DNA from: CAJQQK01 sp965224225
GTDB taxonomy: Bacteria; Pseudomonadota; Alphaproteobacteria; Rhizobiales; Hyphomicrobiaceae
DNA: 64,000 bases
Assembly: GCA_965224225.1 (NCBI GenBank)
Contig: CBDCZF010000035.1
Location: forward strand, 372,001-436,000
Direction of reading: 5' to 3'
Below the pieces are notes generated by a model that did not search any database, was not told where the DNA came from, and saw nothing but the letters and a program-made list of their open reading frames with translations. Numbering within the stretch: position 1 is the stretch's first letter; every line of letters starts with the position of its first letter. Both the position numbers and the translations under genes were made by a program. This document shows positions 18,523 through 27,704 of this stretch, piece after piece.

Positions 18523-19623
18523 TCAAACCCGTGCCACACATACCCGCACATGCCAAACCGCAACCACAAAAACGATCGCCGCAAACGTCTGGTGGGCGAC
18601 GCCGAGGCCAATCGGGATGCTGCCCTCGGCGGCGACCAGCGTCCAAATCCCGAGGCCTGCCTGGACGACCAGGCCCAGCGCCAGCAGCCAGGCGCTGGTC
18701 ATCGCCCGCCGGCTGTCCGTGCCCGCGCCGATCGTGACGGCCTGCAGCAGGGCGAGCAAGACTAGGCCGTAAGCCAGCATGCGGTGGTTGAACTGGACGG
18801 ACAGCACGTCTTCGGTCAGGTTGAAATACCACGGCGTCTCCTGCCAGAGGCCATCCGGCAGAAAGGCGCCGTCGATCAGCGGCCAGGTATTGTAAATCAG
18901 GCCCGCCTTGGTGCCGGCAACGAAGGCGCCGAGCACGACTTGGCCCAAGAGGCCGAGGGCGAGCACAATCGCAACGCCACGGCTGAGCCAGGCGACAGGC
19001 TGCAATTTGTCGAGCGGATCGGTGGGCCAGAGCGCAATCGCCAGCCAGATGAGCGCACCCAGGATGACGAAGGCCAGCGTCAGGTGCATGGCGAGCCGGT
19101 ACTGGCTCACATCGACCCGCTCAGCAAGGCCTGACTGGACCATGTACCAGCCAACAAAACCCTGCAGTCCGCCGAGCAGTAGAACGACAACCAGCGGCAG
19201 CTTGAAGCCCGGCGGAATCCGGCCGGCCAGCCAGAATAGGAGAAGCGGCAGCGCATAGGCCAGACCGATAAAGCGGCCGAGGAAGCGGTGGCCCCATTCC
19301 CACCAGAAGATGAACTTGAACTCCTCGAGGCTCATGCCCTGGTTGACGATTTTGTATTCGGGGATCTGCTTGTACTTGGCGAAGGCATCGGCCCAGTCTG
19401 CCGTGCTCAGCGGCGGCAGGGCACCGATGATCGGCTTCCATTCGGTGATCGACAAACCTGAGTCAGTGAGCCGTGTGGCACCGCCGACCGCGACCATGGC
19501 GATCACCAGCAGCGCCATCAGGGCCAGCCACAGGGACATGCCGCGATGTCCTTCGGCCTGGACCGGATCGGGCCTCACCGTTGTGGCGCTCTGGAATGTC
19601 GCATTTTGCAGACTTTGAACCAT
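18523..19623 (-). CDS. ctaA: Heme A synthase (COX15/CtaA)
   Basis: Inner-membrane enzyme of 366 residues that oxidises the C8 methyl of heme O to give heme A for aa3-type cytochrome oxidase. About eight transmembrane helices are visible. The four conserved heme-binding histidines are present in WEWGHRFLGR, LAMHLTLAF, QFNHRMLAYG and GVAHQTFAA. The N-terminal RLTDSGLSITEWKPIIG signature identifies the COX15 type found in alphaproteobacteria and mitochondria. The DUF2842 gene is divergent, 77 bases away. No other cytochrome oxidase gene is in the window. Confidence 0.95.
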   Translation of the reverse strand: MVQSLQNATFQSATTVRPDPVQAEGHRGMSLWLALMALLVIAMVAVGGATRLTDSGLSITEWKPIIGALPPLSTADWADAFAKYKQIPEYKIVNQGMSLEEFKFIFWWEWGHRFLGRFIGLAYALPLLLFWLAGRIPPGFKLPLVVVLLLGGLQGFVGWYMVQSGLAERVDVSQYRLAMHLTLAFVILGALIWLAIALWPTDPLDKLQPVAWLSRGVAIVLALGLLGQVVLGAFVAGTKAGLIYNTWPLIDGAFLPDGLWQETPWYFNLTEDVLSVQFNHRMLAYGLVLLALLQAVTIGAGTDSRRAMTSAWLLALGLVVQAGLGIWTLVAAEGSIPIGLGVAHQTFAAIVFVVAVWHVRVCVARV

Positions 19624-19700
19624 GCCGTAGAGATGGTCGAAAGTTGATCATCAGGCAATGCGCTCGATCGGCGCGCGGCAAAGGGAACTGGCAAGGGCAC

Positions 19701-19904
19701 ATGACGATCAGGACGCGCAAACTCCTCGGCACCATTGCATTGATGGTCTTCCTCACGGCTTACGCGTTCGTTGCCATGCTGGTCGCAGCCGCCTTGCAGG
19801 TCAATTCATCGAAATGGGTCGAAATCGCCTATTACGTGATCGCCGGGCTCGCCTGGGTGATACCGGCCGGCGCCATCATCTGGTGGATGCAGAAGCCCGA
19901 CTGA
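19701..19904 (+). CDS. DUF2842 small membrane protein
   Basis: A 67-residue protein with two transmembrane helices (LLGTIALMVFLTAYAFVAML and IAYYVIAGLAWVIPAGAIIW) and a C-terminal WWMQKPD typical of DUF2842, an alphaproteobacterial family of unknown function often near heme A synthase. The ATG at 19701 follows AAGGG; the frame is open upstream but only from this ATG does the length match the family. The stop overlaps the start of the probable Rieske remnant. Confidence 0.85.
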   Translation: MTIRTRKLLGTIALMVFLTAYAFVAMLVAAALQVNSSKWVEIAYYVIAGLAWVIPAGAIIWWMQKPD

Positions 19905-20163
19905 TGGCTGCCGGCGCTACGCATTCAACTGTGAACGAGCTTCCGCGTGATAAAGGACGAACGGCATGCATTGAAGCCAATGGCCATCGCGTATTTCTCG
20001 TGCACGACGTCGAAATCTGCGAGAGTATCGACGGCATTCCCGACACCCGCTGGACTTCGCCACGAACAAGCCGGACCAGTGACATCGTCGAGACCAGGCC
20101 AGGCCGTCTGCAAGCGTTGGTCGGCCGGCAAGCTCGAACTCCAAACCCCAAGGACATCCCAAG
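19904..20163 (+). pseudogene. Probable frameshifted Rieske-type ferredoxin remnant
   Basis: Two frames joined near 20036 together resemble a small Rieske [2Fe-2S] protein. The first frame from ATG 19904 reads ELPRDKGRTACIEANGHRVF and LVHDVEICESIDGI, like the N-terminal half of a Rieske domain. After a +1 shift the sequence reads PTPAGLRHEQAGPV and then GQAVCKRWSAGKLELQT, like the C-terminal half. Both histidines of the C-x-H and C-x-x-H ligand pairs appear lost, as does the first cysteine. This is my own alignment by eye; the stretch could instead be non-coding. It abuts the TTG start of the PHP-like gene. Confidence 0.42.
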
Positions 20164-22428
20164 TTGCCATACTCGACCTACCGCCCCGAACTGATGGGGA
20201 GCGCAACGCTCGAACCGGCAGGGCCCGTCGAGGCCGGCTCATATCAGAGCTTCACGCTGACCTACACCGCCGGACGGTTCGGCATCGATGATACCGGGTC
20301 GATCAAGATCGGCTTTCGCTTCGCAACCGATTTCGGGCCCGTGCAGTTCGACGATCCCGAGGCGCCAGGATACACGACGGTCGAAGCCTCGAACGGTGCC
20401 ACGCTCGAATGCCGCTGGGAGTTCAAGCGCAACATCCGGCCCTGGAGCCGCTCGCTCTACATCGGCATCATGAAGCACTTCCTCAAACCTGGCGACACCA
20501 TCACTATCCGCTTCGGTGACCGCCGCCAGGGCTCGCCGGGCATCCGCATGCAGACCTACTGTGAAAGCGAGTTCGAGTTCCGCGTGCTGACCGATGCCAT
20601 CGCGACCTACGACTATGTCGCCCTGCCGGAGAGCCCGAAGGTCGCGATCGTGCCCGGGCCGGGCGTGACGTGGACGGCGGCACTGCCGACGCTGGTGCGC
20701 ACGGGCGAGCCGTTCAAACTCAAGATCCGCTCGACCGACCAATGGGGCAATCCGTCCGACCGCATGGACGATGTGCTCAAACTCACGGTCGACGGCGCTC
20801 CGATTGCCGGGCTGCCGGAAACGATGCACTGCACCGTTGGCGCGTTCGCGGCCATTGCTGGCAATCTGACGATCTCCGAGCCGGGCGAGGCGGTCATCAC
20901 GGTGAGCAGGCCCGATGGAACAGTACTCACCCGCACGAACCCGATCCGCGCCATCGCCGATCCGTCCGGCAAAGCCCTCATTCACTACTGGGGCGACACA
21001 CACGGACAGTCCAACGAAACGCTCGGCACCAACTCCGCGCATGACTATTTCGTCTACGGCCGCGACAAGGCCTTCGTCGATGTCATGGGCCATCAGGGCA
21101 ACGACTTTCAGATCACCGGCACGTTCTGGAAGGAACTGAACCGCCTGACGGCCGAGTTCGACAAGCCCGGCGAGTTCGTCTGCATCCCGGGTTACGAGTG
21201 GTCGGCAAACACCGCCGTCGGCGGCGACCGCAACGTGCACTACCGCCACGAGGGCGAAACCATCCACCGCTCGAGCCACGCCCAGATCGCCGATCCGGAC
21301 GACATGGTCGACGAGGAAAGCGACGCCCACACGGCGGATGCGCTGTTCAAAAAGCTCGAAGGCAAGGACTGCGTGATGGCAGCCCACGTCGGCGGGCGCT
21401 ACGCCGACATCACGCTCGCCCATGACGAAGCACTCGAATGCTCCGTCGAGGTCCATTCCTGCTGGGGCACGTTCGAATGGATCGTCTGGGATGCCTTCGA
21501 CAAAGGCTACCGGGTCGGCATCGTCGGCAACTCCGACGGCCACAAGGGCCGGCCCGGCGCCGATTTCCCCGGGGCAAGCTTCTTCGGCAGCCAGGGCGGA
21601 TTGACCTGCTTCCTGGCGCCACGTCTCGATCGTGACGGCATATTCCAGTCGATGCGACGGCGCCATCATTATGCGACAACGGGCAACCGGATGTTCCTTG
21701 CGACGACCGTGACAACCGAGAACGATGCGACACTGTTCCTGACCAACCCGCCGGGGCGAGGATCTGAAACCGAAATAACACGCCAACTGATCATGGGCGA
21801 TGTGGCGCGCGTTACCGACACCGAAGTGCGCTTCGACATAGACATGCGCGGTTCGGCACCGATCGAACGCCTCGACGTCTTCAATGGCCGTGAGCTAGTC
21901 GAAACCGTCCGTCCGTTCGATGCCGCAGCGCTTGGCCGGCGCATCCGGCTGACGATGGAAGGCGCCGAGTATCGCGGCCGGGCACGCACGACGACGTGGG
22001 ACGGTCAGCTCTCGGTGTCCGGCAACGCCATCGAGCGTGCGGAGATGTTCAACAACTGGAACCTCGACCGCGGCATTCGCTCATCCGACAAAGGCCGCGT
22101 CACCTGGAAGGCCGTGACCACCGGCAACACCTGCGGCATCGACCTCTGGCTCGACGACCCGTCGGCCGGTGAAATCGCGATCGAGACACCACACGTGAAA
22201 TCGCGGATCGCGGTTGGCGACATCGGCCTTGAGGATACGGTGTTCGACGCCGGCGGCCTCGGACGCATGGTCAAGCTCTACCGCCTGCCAGACGCACCGA
22301 GCGAGCATGTCGTCAAGCACAGCCTTACGGTGCCCGTGGCCGCGACCGGCGACACGCCGCTCTTCGTACGCGTCACCCAGGTCGACGGCCACAAGGCCTG
22401 GTCGAGCCCGATCTATCTGTTCCGGTAA
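20164..22428 (+). CDS. PHP-superfamily-like (DUF3604-type) protein
   Basis: Large soluble protein of 754 residues. The centre resembles a metal-dependent PHP/DUF3604 domain: YWGDTHGQS, VMGHQGND, PGYEWSANT, GDRNVHYRH, MAAHVGGRYAD and GNSDGHKGRPG supply histidines and aspartates for a multi-metal site. The N-terminal about 270 residues and the C-terminal about 200 residues are beta-rich. No signal peptide is visible. The TTG at 20164 is preceded by AAGGA; an ATG at 20194 is the alternative. It is convergent with the MttB homologue, 35 bases apart. DUF3604 proteins are poorly characterised and the substrate is unknown. Confidence 0.72.
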   Translation: MPYSTYRPELMGSATLEPAGPVEAGSYQSFTLTYTAGRFGIDDTGSIKIGFRFATDFGPVQFDDPEAPGYTTVEASNGATLECRWEFKRNIRPWSRSLYIGIMKHFLKPGDTITIRFGDRRQGSPGIRMQTYCESEFEFRVLTDAIATYDYVALPESPKVAIVPGPGVTWTAALPTLVRTGEPFKLKIRSTDQWGNPSDRMDDVLKLTVDGAPIAGLPETMHCTVGAFAAIAGNLTISEPGEAVITVSRPDGTVLTRTNPIRAIADPSGKALIHYWGDTHGQSNETLGTNSAHDYFVYGRDKAFVDVMGHQGNDFQITGTFWKELNRLTAEFDKPGEFVCIPGYEWSANTAVGGDRNVHYRHEGETIHRSSHAQIADPDDMVDEESDAHTADALFKKLEGKDCVMAAHVGGRYADITLAHDEALECSVEVHSCWGTFEWIVWDAFDKGYRVGIVGNSDGHKGRPGADFPGASFFGSQGGLTCFLAPRLDRDGIFQSMRRRHHYATTGNRMFLATTVTTENDATLFLTNPPGRGSETEITRQLIMGDVARVTDTEVRFDIDMRGSAPIERLDVFNGRELVETVRPFDAAALGRRIRLTMEGAEYRGRARTTTWDGQLSVSGNAIERAEMFNNWNLDRGIRSSDKGRVTWKAVTTGNTCGIDLWLDDPSAGEIAIETPHVKSRIAVGDIGLEDTVFDAGGLGRMVKLYRLPDAPSEHVVKHSLTVPVAATGDTPLFVRVTQVDGHKAWSSPIYLFR

Positions 22429-22463
22429 GACTGCACGGCCGGCTGCAAAGTGGCCGGCACAAT

Positions 22464-24053
22464 TCACATGTGCAGCACGAACCGCTCCCGCAATGCCTGG
22501 CGGACCGGGTCGTCGATCAGGGACACCGGTGCATCTTTGAGGATCTGGTGTTTGCGCTTGGTTGCCCGCTGGATGAGGTCGGGCCGTTGCGCCTCCTCCC
22601 ACTCCTTCGGGCTCATTCGATTAGCGACGGCTGGATAGACGTACTCCGTCTGCATCACGGACAAGGTCTGGTCATGGCCGAGATAGTGGCCCGCGCCACC
22701 GAGGCAGACTTCGGCCATGGTCTCGATCGACACGCTATCCTCGGTCACCTCGATGCCGCGCACGCAGCGCTGGACCTGGCCGAGCATGTCGTCACCCAGG
22801 ATGAGCGACTCGAGCGAAAAGCCGAGCAGCGAGGCGTGCATGCCGACCGACTCGTAGACCATGTTGAGACCGGCGAGGCCCACCATGACGTTCGAAATCG
22901 CCTGCTCCCAACCGGCCTGCATATCTGGCAACTTGGCATCGGCAATGCCGGCCGCCGCACCGCCCGGGATACCGTAGAAATGATGCATCTGCGCGCAGGC
23001 GGCACTGAGCAGCGCCTGCTCGCCCGAACCGCCGCTCATCGCCCCCGTCCTCAGATCCGATACGAACGGCCAGGTACCGAATATCGCCGGATGACCAGGT
23101 GATATCGCATTGACGTAGACGACGCCTGCGAGACACTCGGCAACGGCCTGCACCACTGCCGCTGCGAGCGGCGCCGGCGCCGTGGCGCCTGCCTGGCCGG
23201 CCGAGAGCAGCAGCACCGGCATGCCGGCACGGATGCAGTGCTCCATCATCATGCAGCTCTCGCTGGCAAACGTCAGCGGCGGGACGACGAAACAGTTGGA
23301 GTTCGACACGAACGGCCTGGCCCGCCAATTCTCTTCGCCACCGGCGATGACGTGGAGCAGATCGATGCAGCCGGCAACATGGGCAGGATCGGAAAAACTG
23401 GTCCCAATATGCTTGGTCGTACCCGAACAACTCGCATAGATCGTGTTGATGTCCAGTTCGAAATTATCCGTGACATCGCGGGCAACAAGCGGGCGCTGGA
23501 AGAAGTGGACGTTATCGAGCGCCTGCGTCAGACAGGCCGCCTCGAAGAGATCGCGCAGCGTCGATTCGCGATAGCGGCGCCCGTCGGCATCAACCATGTG
23601 GACGGCGGCACCCGCCGTGCCATAGTAGACGCGCCGCCCCGTCAGTTCGAGATCGAAGCGCTGGTCACGAGCGTGAAGCATTATGTTACGCGCGGCAATT
23701 GCCAGCATGTCTTCGACAAGCGATCGGGGAAAGCGGATCCGGCCATCATCGCCGAGTTCGGCACCGGCGGACGTCAAGTGATCAACGCCTGAAGGCGGTG
23801 CGTTGGCGAGACCGATGCGTTCGAGAGCATCGAGGGCGGCACTGTGTATCCGATGCACGCCGGCGTCATTCAGGGGACGATACCAACCGCCCTCGTGGCC
23901 GGGACGGATGGGTCGCAAATGTTCCGCAAGAGGAGCGGCTCGAAGCACCCGGCGCGCCTCGCGACCACCGCTGCGCCGCCTTTTCTTCAGCGCCTGATCC
24001 AAGTCAGCACCTCGTCGGTCTCGCGCAAGCACAATGGCAGCAAAGTCCGCCAT
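22464..24053 (-). CDS. MttB-family (non-pyrrolysine) methyltransferase
   Basis: About 529 residues related to trimethylamine:corrinoid methyltransferase MttB. No in-frame UAG interrupts it, so it belongs to the non-pyrrolysine branch, which includes glycine-betaine:corrinoid methyltransferase MtgB and other quaternary-amine demethylases. Family features seen include YYGTAGAAVHMVD, GTTKHIGTSF, LLLSAGQAGATAPAPLAAA, GGSGEQALLSAA and the C-terminal WEEAQRPDLIQRA. It normally acts with a corrinoid protein (MttC) that is not in the window. The ATG at 24053 is taken as start; a TTG at 24095 is possible. A function in quaternary amine catabolism is inferred from family only. Confidence 0.82.
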   Translation of the reverse strand: MADFAAIVLARDRRGADLDQALKKRRRSGGREARRVLRAAPLAEHLRPIRPGHEGGWYRPLNDAGVHRIHSAALDALERIGLANAPPSGVDHLTSAGAELGDDGRIRFPRSLVEDMLAIAARNIMLHARDQRFDLELTGRRVYYGTAGAAVHMVDADGRRYRESTLRDLFEAACLTQALDNVHFFQRPLVARDVTDNFELDINTIYASCSGTTKHIGTSFSDPAHVAGCIDLLHVIAGGEENWRARPFVSNSNCFVVPPLTFASESCMMMEHCIRAGMPVLLLSAGQAGATAPAPLAAAVVQAVAECLAGVVYVNAISPGHPAIFGTWPFVSDLRTGAMSGGSGEQALLSAACAQMHHFYGIPGGAAAGIADAKLPDMQAGWEQAISNVMVGLAGLNMVYESVGMHASLLGFSLESLILGDDMLGQVQRCVRGIEVTEDSVSIETMAEVCLGGAGHYLGHDQTLSVMQTEYVYPAVANRMSPKEWEEAQRPDLIQRATKRKHQILKDAPVSLIDDPVRQALRERFVLHM

Positions 24054-24095
24054 ATAAGCGTAATGCACGAATCGAAGAGATGCTTCTAACGACAA

Positions 24096-24122
24096 GGCGC
24101 CACGGGATGTTCCCGTAGCGCC
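24096..24122 (-). terminator. Hairpin downstream of L,D-transpeptidase
   Basis: Inverted repeat GGCGCcACGGG (24096-24106) with CCCGTaGCGCC (24112-24122), one mismatch and a 5-base loop, about 70 bases beyond the transpeptidase stop. On the minus strand it is followed by TTGTCGTT, so the T-run is weak. Confidence 0.5.
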
Positions 24123-24190
24123 CTCATGTCACTTTCCGGCTCGCTTCGTCAGCCGATCGTCAAATAGTCGGCCCAAGCGGTCGAACTCGG

Positions 24191-24847
24191 TCAGGTGTTG
24201 TCGCCCAGAATGCGCTCGACAAAGTTCGAGTCGGATCCTGACGAATAACCGGAAGACGACGGCACCGTCTGCGCACCGAAACGTTTCCAGGTCGCTACCA
24301 CCTTGGTGCCGACACCGACGCGGCTGTAGAGCTCGATGACGTGTTCGTTGTGCATGCGGATGCAGCCCTTGGAGACGTTCTGGCCGATCGTCCAGGGCGC
24401 ATCAGTGCCATGGATGCGGTACATGGTGCTGCCGAGATACAGCGCGCGAACACCGAGCGGATTCTTGGGATGACCGCCGGCAACCGTGATCGGCAGTTCC
24501 GGATTTTCACGGCGCATCTTGGCCGTCGGTGTCCAGGGCGGATCGACCCGCTTTTGCGAAACGCGCAGCGTGCCCGACCAGCGGCTTTGTGGGCGCGGCA
24601 CAGCAATCGGATAGCTCACGGCCTGGCCGCGGGCGACGACATGATAGAGCTTGCGGTCACCGAAACTGACGATGATCTGGCCCGGCGAATAGTTCTTCGG
24701 GAACTTCACCGAATGACGGTCATAGACCGAACTGCCCGACTGCGTGGCCGGTCCCCAGAATTGTGCTGCCGACTCCTGCGGCATAGCCCCGCCCAGCATG
24801 ACCATGCCCAGTCCCGCGACGCCCAACAACGATCCCAAACGCTTCAT
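24191..24847 (-). CDS. L,D-transpeptidase (YkuD family)
   Basis: Exported peptidoglycan cross-linking enzyme of 218 residues, or an enzyme attaching proteins to peptidoglycan. A signal peptide (SLLGVAGLGMVMLGGAM then SAA) is followed by the YkuD domain: IHGTDAPWTIGQNVSKGCIRMH contains H146 and the nucleophile C162 in S-x-G-C-x-R. The C-terminus is a low-complexity serine/glycine tail. CGGAGAAC precedes the ATG. It appears monocistronic. The alphaproteobacterial cell wall often uses several paralogues of this family. Confidence 0.92.
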   Translation of the reverse strand: MKRLGSLLGVAGLGMVMLGGAMPQESAAQFWGPATQSGSSVYDRHSVKFPKNYSPGQIIVSFGDRKLYHVVARGQAVSYPIAVPRPQSRWSGTLRVSQKRVDPPWTPTAKMRRENPELPITVAGGHPKNPLGVRALYLGSTMYRIHGTDAPWTIGQNVSKGCIRMHNEHVIELYSRVGVGTKVVATWKRFGAQTVPSSSGYSSGSDSNFVERILGDNT

Positions 24848-25205
24848 CGTGTTCTCCGATTAAATCCGATTAACACGCGCATTATGCCAATGCGCTAAAA
24901 ATGGCATCGACCCAAAGCCGATCAGTTCCTAAGCGCCTGCCCGGTTCGTCTGCCGAACCCGAGCCAGCCAACAGAAAGCTGCACGCTCGCACGTGCGCCA
25001 TTTTGTCCCCGCCGAAGCTTTGCCATTCTTCTCACAACAAAAGCCTAACGTCGCCCGCAAATCAGGACATTTTCGCCTCATTTAAAGGCCCTGTTGCGTT
25101 GTCGCGACAGTTTTGCCGGCAATTCACAGGCTCTTTGCACAGTCCACGCTCGGATCTCACGAGATCGTGAGGTTATTGCGCAAATTCGGACGTGCGAGAG
25201 GTGAA
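24848..25205. other. Intergenic region
   Basis: No gene is seen in 358 bases. The promoter of the L,D-transpeptidase should lie at the low-coordinate end. TTAA-N6-TTAA at 24860-24873 is 13 bases upstream of its start codon; spacing and position do not match a usual CtrA site. The short open frame across the region has no ribosome site and no recognisable content. Confidence 0.45.
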
Positions 25206-26582
25206 TCAATCCACCGCCAGCAAAACTTTCTCGCCCAACTTTGCAGCAGTTGCCCTTGCCCTGGCAGCCTGCTCGCAGGCCATCTCGGCACACAAGCCCG
25301 TGTAAGCCGACACGTCGAGAAGCCGGGCTATCGCCTCAGGCGCCAGCGCCTCGCCGATCTTGGCATCGTGCTGCAAGGCGTCAGCAAGCCCCGCCTTGCG
25401 GGCAAGCACATCTTCGATCGCCTCGTAAACGACGTCATGCGCAACCTGGCGGCCAAGCGTCTTGCCAAGCTCCATCATGATCGCCTCCGATATGATCATG
25501 CCGTTGGTCAGAGCAAGGTTGCGTTCCATGTTTTCAGGCGAGATCTCGATGCCCTCTGCGATTGCGATCAGGCGGCCAAGGCAATCGCCGATGTGAATGC
25601 AGGCGGGGCCGATCGCCGATCGCATCATCACGGTCGTTGCCCGGTTGGCCTCATGCTCGGTCATCATGGCATCGAGCGCCAAAGGCACCAGCGCCCGCAC
25701 CTGGGCGGCACCGGCTATGACGTCCTGGGCGAGAATCGGGTTGCGCTTTTGCGGCATGGTCGAGGAGCCGACGGTGCCGGCCGGCACCGGTTCTCGTGCT
25801 TCGCCGAACTCCTGCTTCATGAGGGTATAGACTTCATTGGCGATCTTGCCCGCCGTGCCGGCGAGCAGGCCGAGCATAGCCACGTACTCAGCTTCCCGGT
25901 CGCGATGCGTGCGCGAGGGCACCGGTGTCGGCTGCAGACAGAGGATGTGCGCAAGACGTTCCTGGACGGCGGGTCCATCTTTTCCGAGCGAAGCAAACGT
26001 ACCCGCAGCACCGCCGAGCATAGCGACGAAAACCCGATCCTCGAGGCCGCGCAAACGCTCGACATGCCGTATGAGTTCATCGATCCAGACGGCGACTTTG
26101 TAGCCGAACGTGATCGGCACGGCATGCTGGCCATGTGTGCGCCCGGCCATCGCCAGATCGGCGGTGCGCTCGGCGAGCCCGGCCAGGTGATCGAGCAACC
26201 GGCCAAGTTGGCCAAGGATCGTGCGATGTGCCCGAACCAAAAGCAGATTGTCGCCGGTCTCGAGGATGTTCTGGGTGGTCGCACCCCAATGCACGTAACC
26301 GCCGGCCTCGTCGCCGGCAACGCGTGCCAGTTCCCAGACCAGCGGCACCAGAGGGTGGCCGGTGCGAGCGAGGCCGTCGCGGATCTTGGCATCATCGAGC
26401 AATCCGAGATGCGCACACTCGGCGATGCGCTCGGCGGCCGGCGCCGGAATGATCGCGAGTTCCGCCTGCGCCCGGGCAAGGGCTGCCTCGACATCGAGCC
26501 AGGACTGCCAGCGCGCGCCTTCGGTAAAGAGATCGCGCAGGCCCGGGTCCTTAAATCGCGTCGATGAAGGTTGCAGGCTCAT
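25206..26582 (-). CDS. Fumarase/adenylosuccinate-lyase superfamily lyase
   Basis: Soluble homotetrameric-type lyase of 458 residues. The superfamily signature GSSTMPQKRNP is at 272-282, and the acid/base region GRTHGQHAVP at about 148-156. The closest pattern is 3-carboxy-cis,cis-muconate cycloisomerase (PcaB) and its uncharacterised relatives; purine-pathway adenylosuccinate lyase is less likely given the partner gene. The start overlaps the stop of the upstream PdxA-like gene by four bases, so the two enzymes are probably made together and may act in the same pathway. No other beta-ketoadipate pathway gene is present. Confidence 0.8.
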   Translation of the reverse strand: MSLQPSSTRFKDPGLRDLFTEGARWQSWLDVEAALARAQAELAIIPAPAAERIAECAHLGLLDDAKIRDGLARTGHPLVPLVWELARVAGDEAGGYVHWGATTQNILETGDNLLLVRAHRTILGQLGRLLDHLAGLAERTADLAMAGRTHGQHAVPITFGYKVAVWIDELIRHVERLRGLEDRVFVAMLGGAAGTFASLGKDGPAVQERLAHILCLQPTPVPSRTHRDREAEYVAMLGLLAGTAGKIANEVYTLMKQEFGEAREPVPAGTVGSSTMPQKRNPILAQDVIAGAAQVRALVPLALDAMMTEHEANRATTVMMRSAIGPACIHIGDCLGRLIAIAEGIEISPENMERNLALTNGMIISEAIMMELGKTLGRQVAHDVVYEAIEDVLARKAGLADALQHDAKIGEALAPEAIARLLDVSAYTGLCAEMACEQAARARATAAKLGEKVLLAVD

Positions 26583-27652
26583 GCCGCCGCCGACCGGTCC
26601 AGCAGGGCAATGCTGTCATTCAGCAGGCGCGCACGATCAGCACTCGAAACGTCCTTCGGGCTGGCCATGCGCGCGGCGACCCGCATCGCCTCGCGTGTCG
26701 CGCCGAGATTGGCAATGCCCTTACCGGCGATGTCGTAGGCCGTGCCGTGTGCCGGCGTGCACACTGGCATCGCATAGCCGCCGATCAGCGTGACGCCGAG
26801 TTCGAAGCCCATCAGCTTCATCGCGATCTGGCCCTGGTCGTGATACATGGTCTGGACGACATCATAGTCGCCGCGCTTGGCACGCAGGAACACCGTGTCC
26901 GATGGAAACGGGCCGTCACAATGAATGCCCTCGGCACGTGCCGCTTCGACGGCAGGGGCTATCTCGTTGTCATCTTCGTGACCGAAGTTGCCGCCGTCGC
27001 CGGCATGAGGGTTGAGGGCTGCGACCGCAATGCGCGGCGTGGCAAAGCCAACCTTCTTCATGCTTTCATTGGTCAACCGGATGCCGTTCAGGACGCGCTC
27101 CTTGGTGATGAGCGCGGCAACCGCGCTGAGCGGCACGTGCGAGGTGACACGCGCGTTCCACAGATCGCCCAGGATGTTGAACTCGCGCCCGTCCGATCCG
27201 GCACCGGTCTCGGCCGTGATGATCTCGATCTCGTCGACATAGGGCGGGTAGGCGAGCCGCATGGCGTTCTTGTTGAAGGGCGTGAATGTCGCCGCATCGG
27301 CGCCGCCCCTGGCGCCAAGCCGCAGCACCGTGCGGAAGTTGGCAAGCGCAAAGGCGCCGCCCGCCGCCGTGCTTTCACCCTGCGTGACACCGGCCTGATC
27401 GAGATGGCCGAGATTGGCGATGACGGCACCTTGGCTCAGATCGATATCGTCATCGCCCGGCTGCCACACGGGCAGATCGAGTTCGACATCGGCAATTCCG
27501 GCACCCTCGGCCAGTGCCCGCGTATCACCGACGACAATATAGTCGGCAAGTCCGCGTGCTTCTTCATCGGCGAGCAGCTTGGCGGTCAGCTCGAGACTGA
27601 TACCGGCAGGGTCGCCCATGGCGAGCGCGAGAACGGGGCGTTGACCTGTCAT
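26579..27652 (-). CDS. PdxA-family phosphohydroxy-acid dehydrogenase
   Basis: NAD-dependent metalloenzyme of 357 residues. Metal-binding histidines of the PdxA family are visible: H172 (TSHVPL), H216 (NPHAGDGG) and H271 (YHDQGQ), plus HGTAYDIAGKG. True PdxA oxidises 4-phosphohydroxy-L-threonine for vitamin B6; PdxA2 paralogues act on 4-phospho-D-threonate or -erythronate. Linkage to a lyase gene rather than to pdxJ or ksgA favours a PdxA2-like catabolic role, but this is inference. GGAT lies before the ATG. Confidence 0.82.
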   Translation of the reverse strand: MTGQRPVLALAMGDPAGISLELTAKLLADEEARGLADYIVVGDTRALAEGAGIADVELDLPVWQPGDDDIDLSQGAVIANLGHLDQAGVTQGESTAAGGAFALANFRTVLRLGARGGADAATFTPFNKNAMRLAYPPYVDEIEIITAETGAGSDGREFNILGDLWNARVTSHVPLSAVAALITKERVLNGIRLTNESMKKVGFATPRIAVAALNPHAGDGGNFGHEDDNEIAPAVEAARAEGIHCDGPFPSDTVFLRAKRGDYDVVQTMYHDQGQIAMKLMGFELGVTLIGGYAMPVCTPAHGTAYDIAGKGIANLGATREAMRVAARMASPKDVSSADRARLLNDSIALLDRSAAA

Positions 27653-27704
27653 GGGTGATCCTTATCGGTGAGACGGTGTCTGGGACTGGTACTGCGAGTG
27701 TAGC

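Noticed and set aside
18266..18772. Plus-strand open frame overlapping the heme A synthase 3' end
   Set aside because: Threonine/arginine-rich chance frame, half of it opposite a certain gene.
20239..21786. 515-codon minus-strand open frame opposite the PHP-like gene
   Set aside because: The plus-strand frame has metal-site motifs and family-like sequence; the antisense frame has none.
22464..24053. Pyrrolysine-containing MttB
   Set aside because: No in-frame TAG occurs within the gene.
24860..24873. CtrA box before the L,D-transpeptidase
   Set aside because: The spacer is six bases, not seven, and the site is only 13 bases from the start codon.
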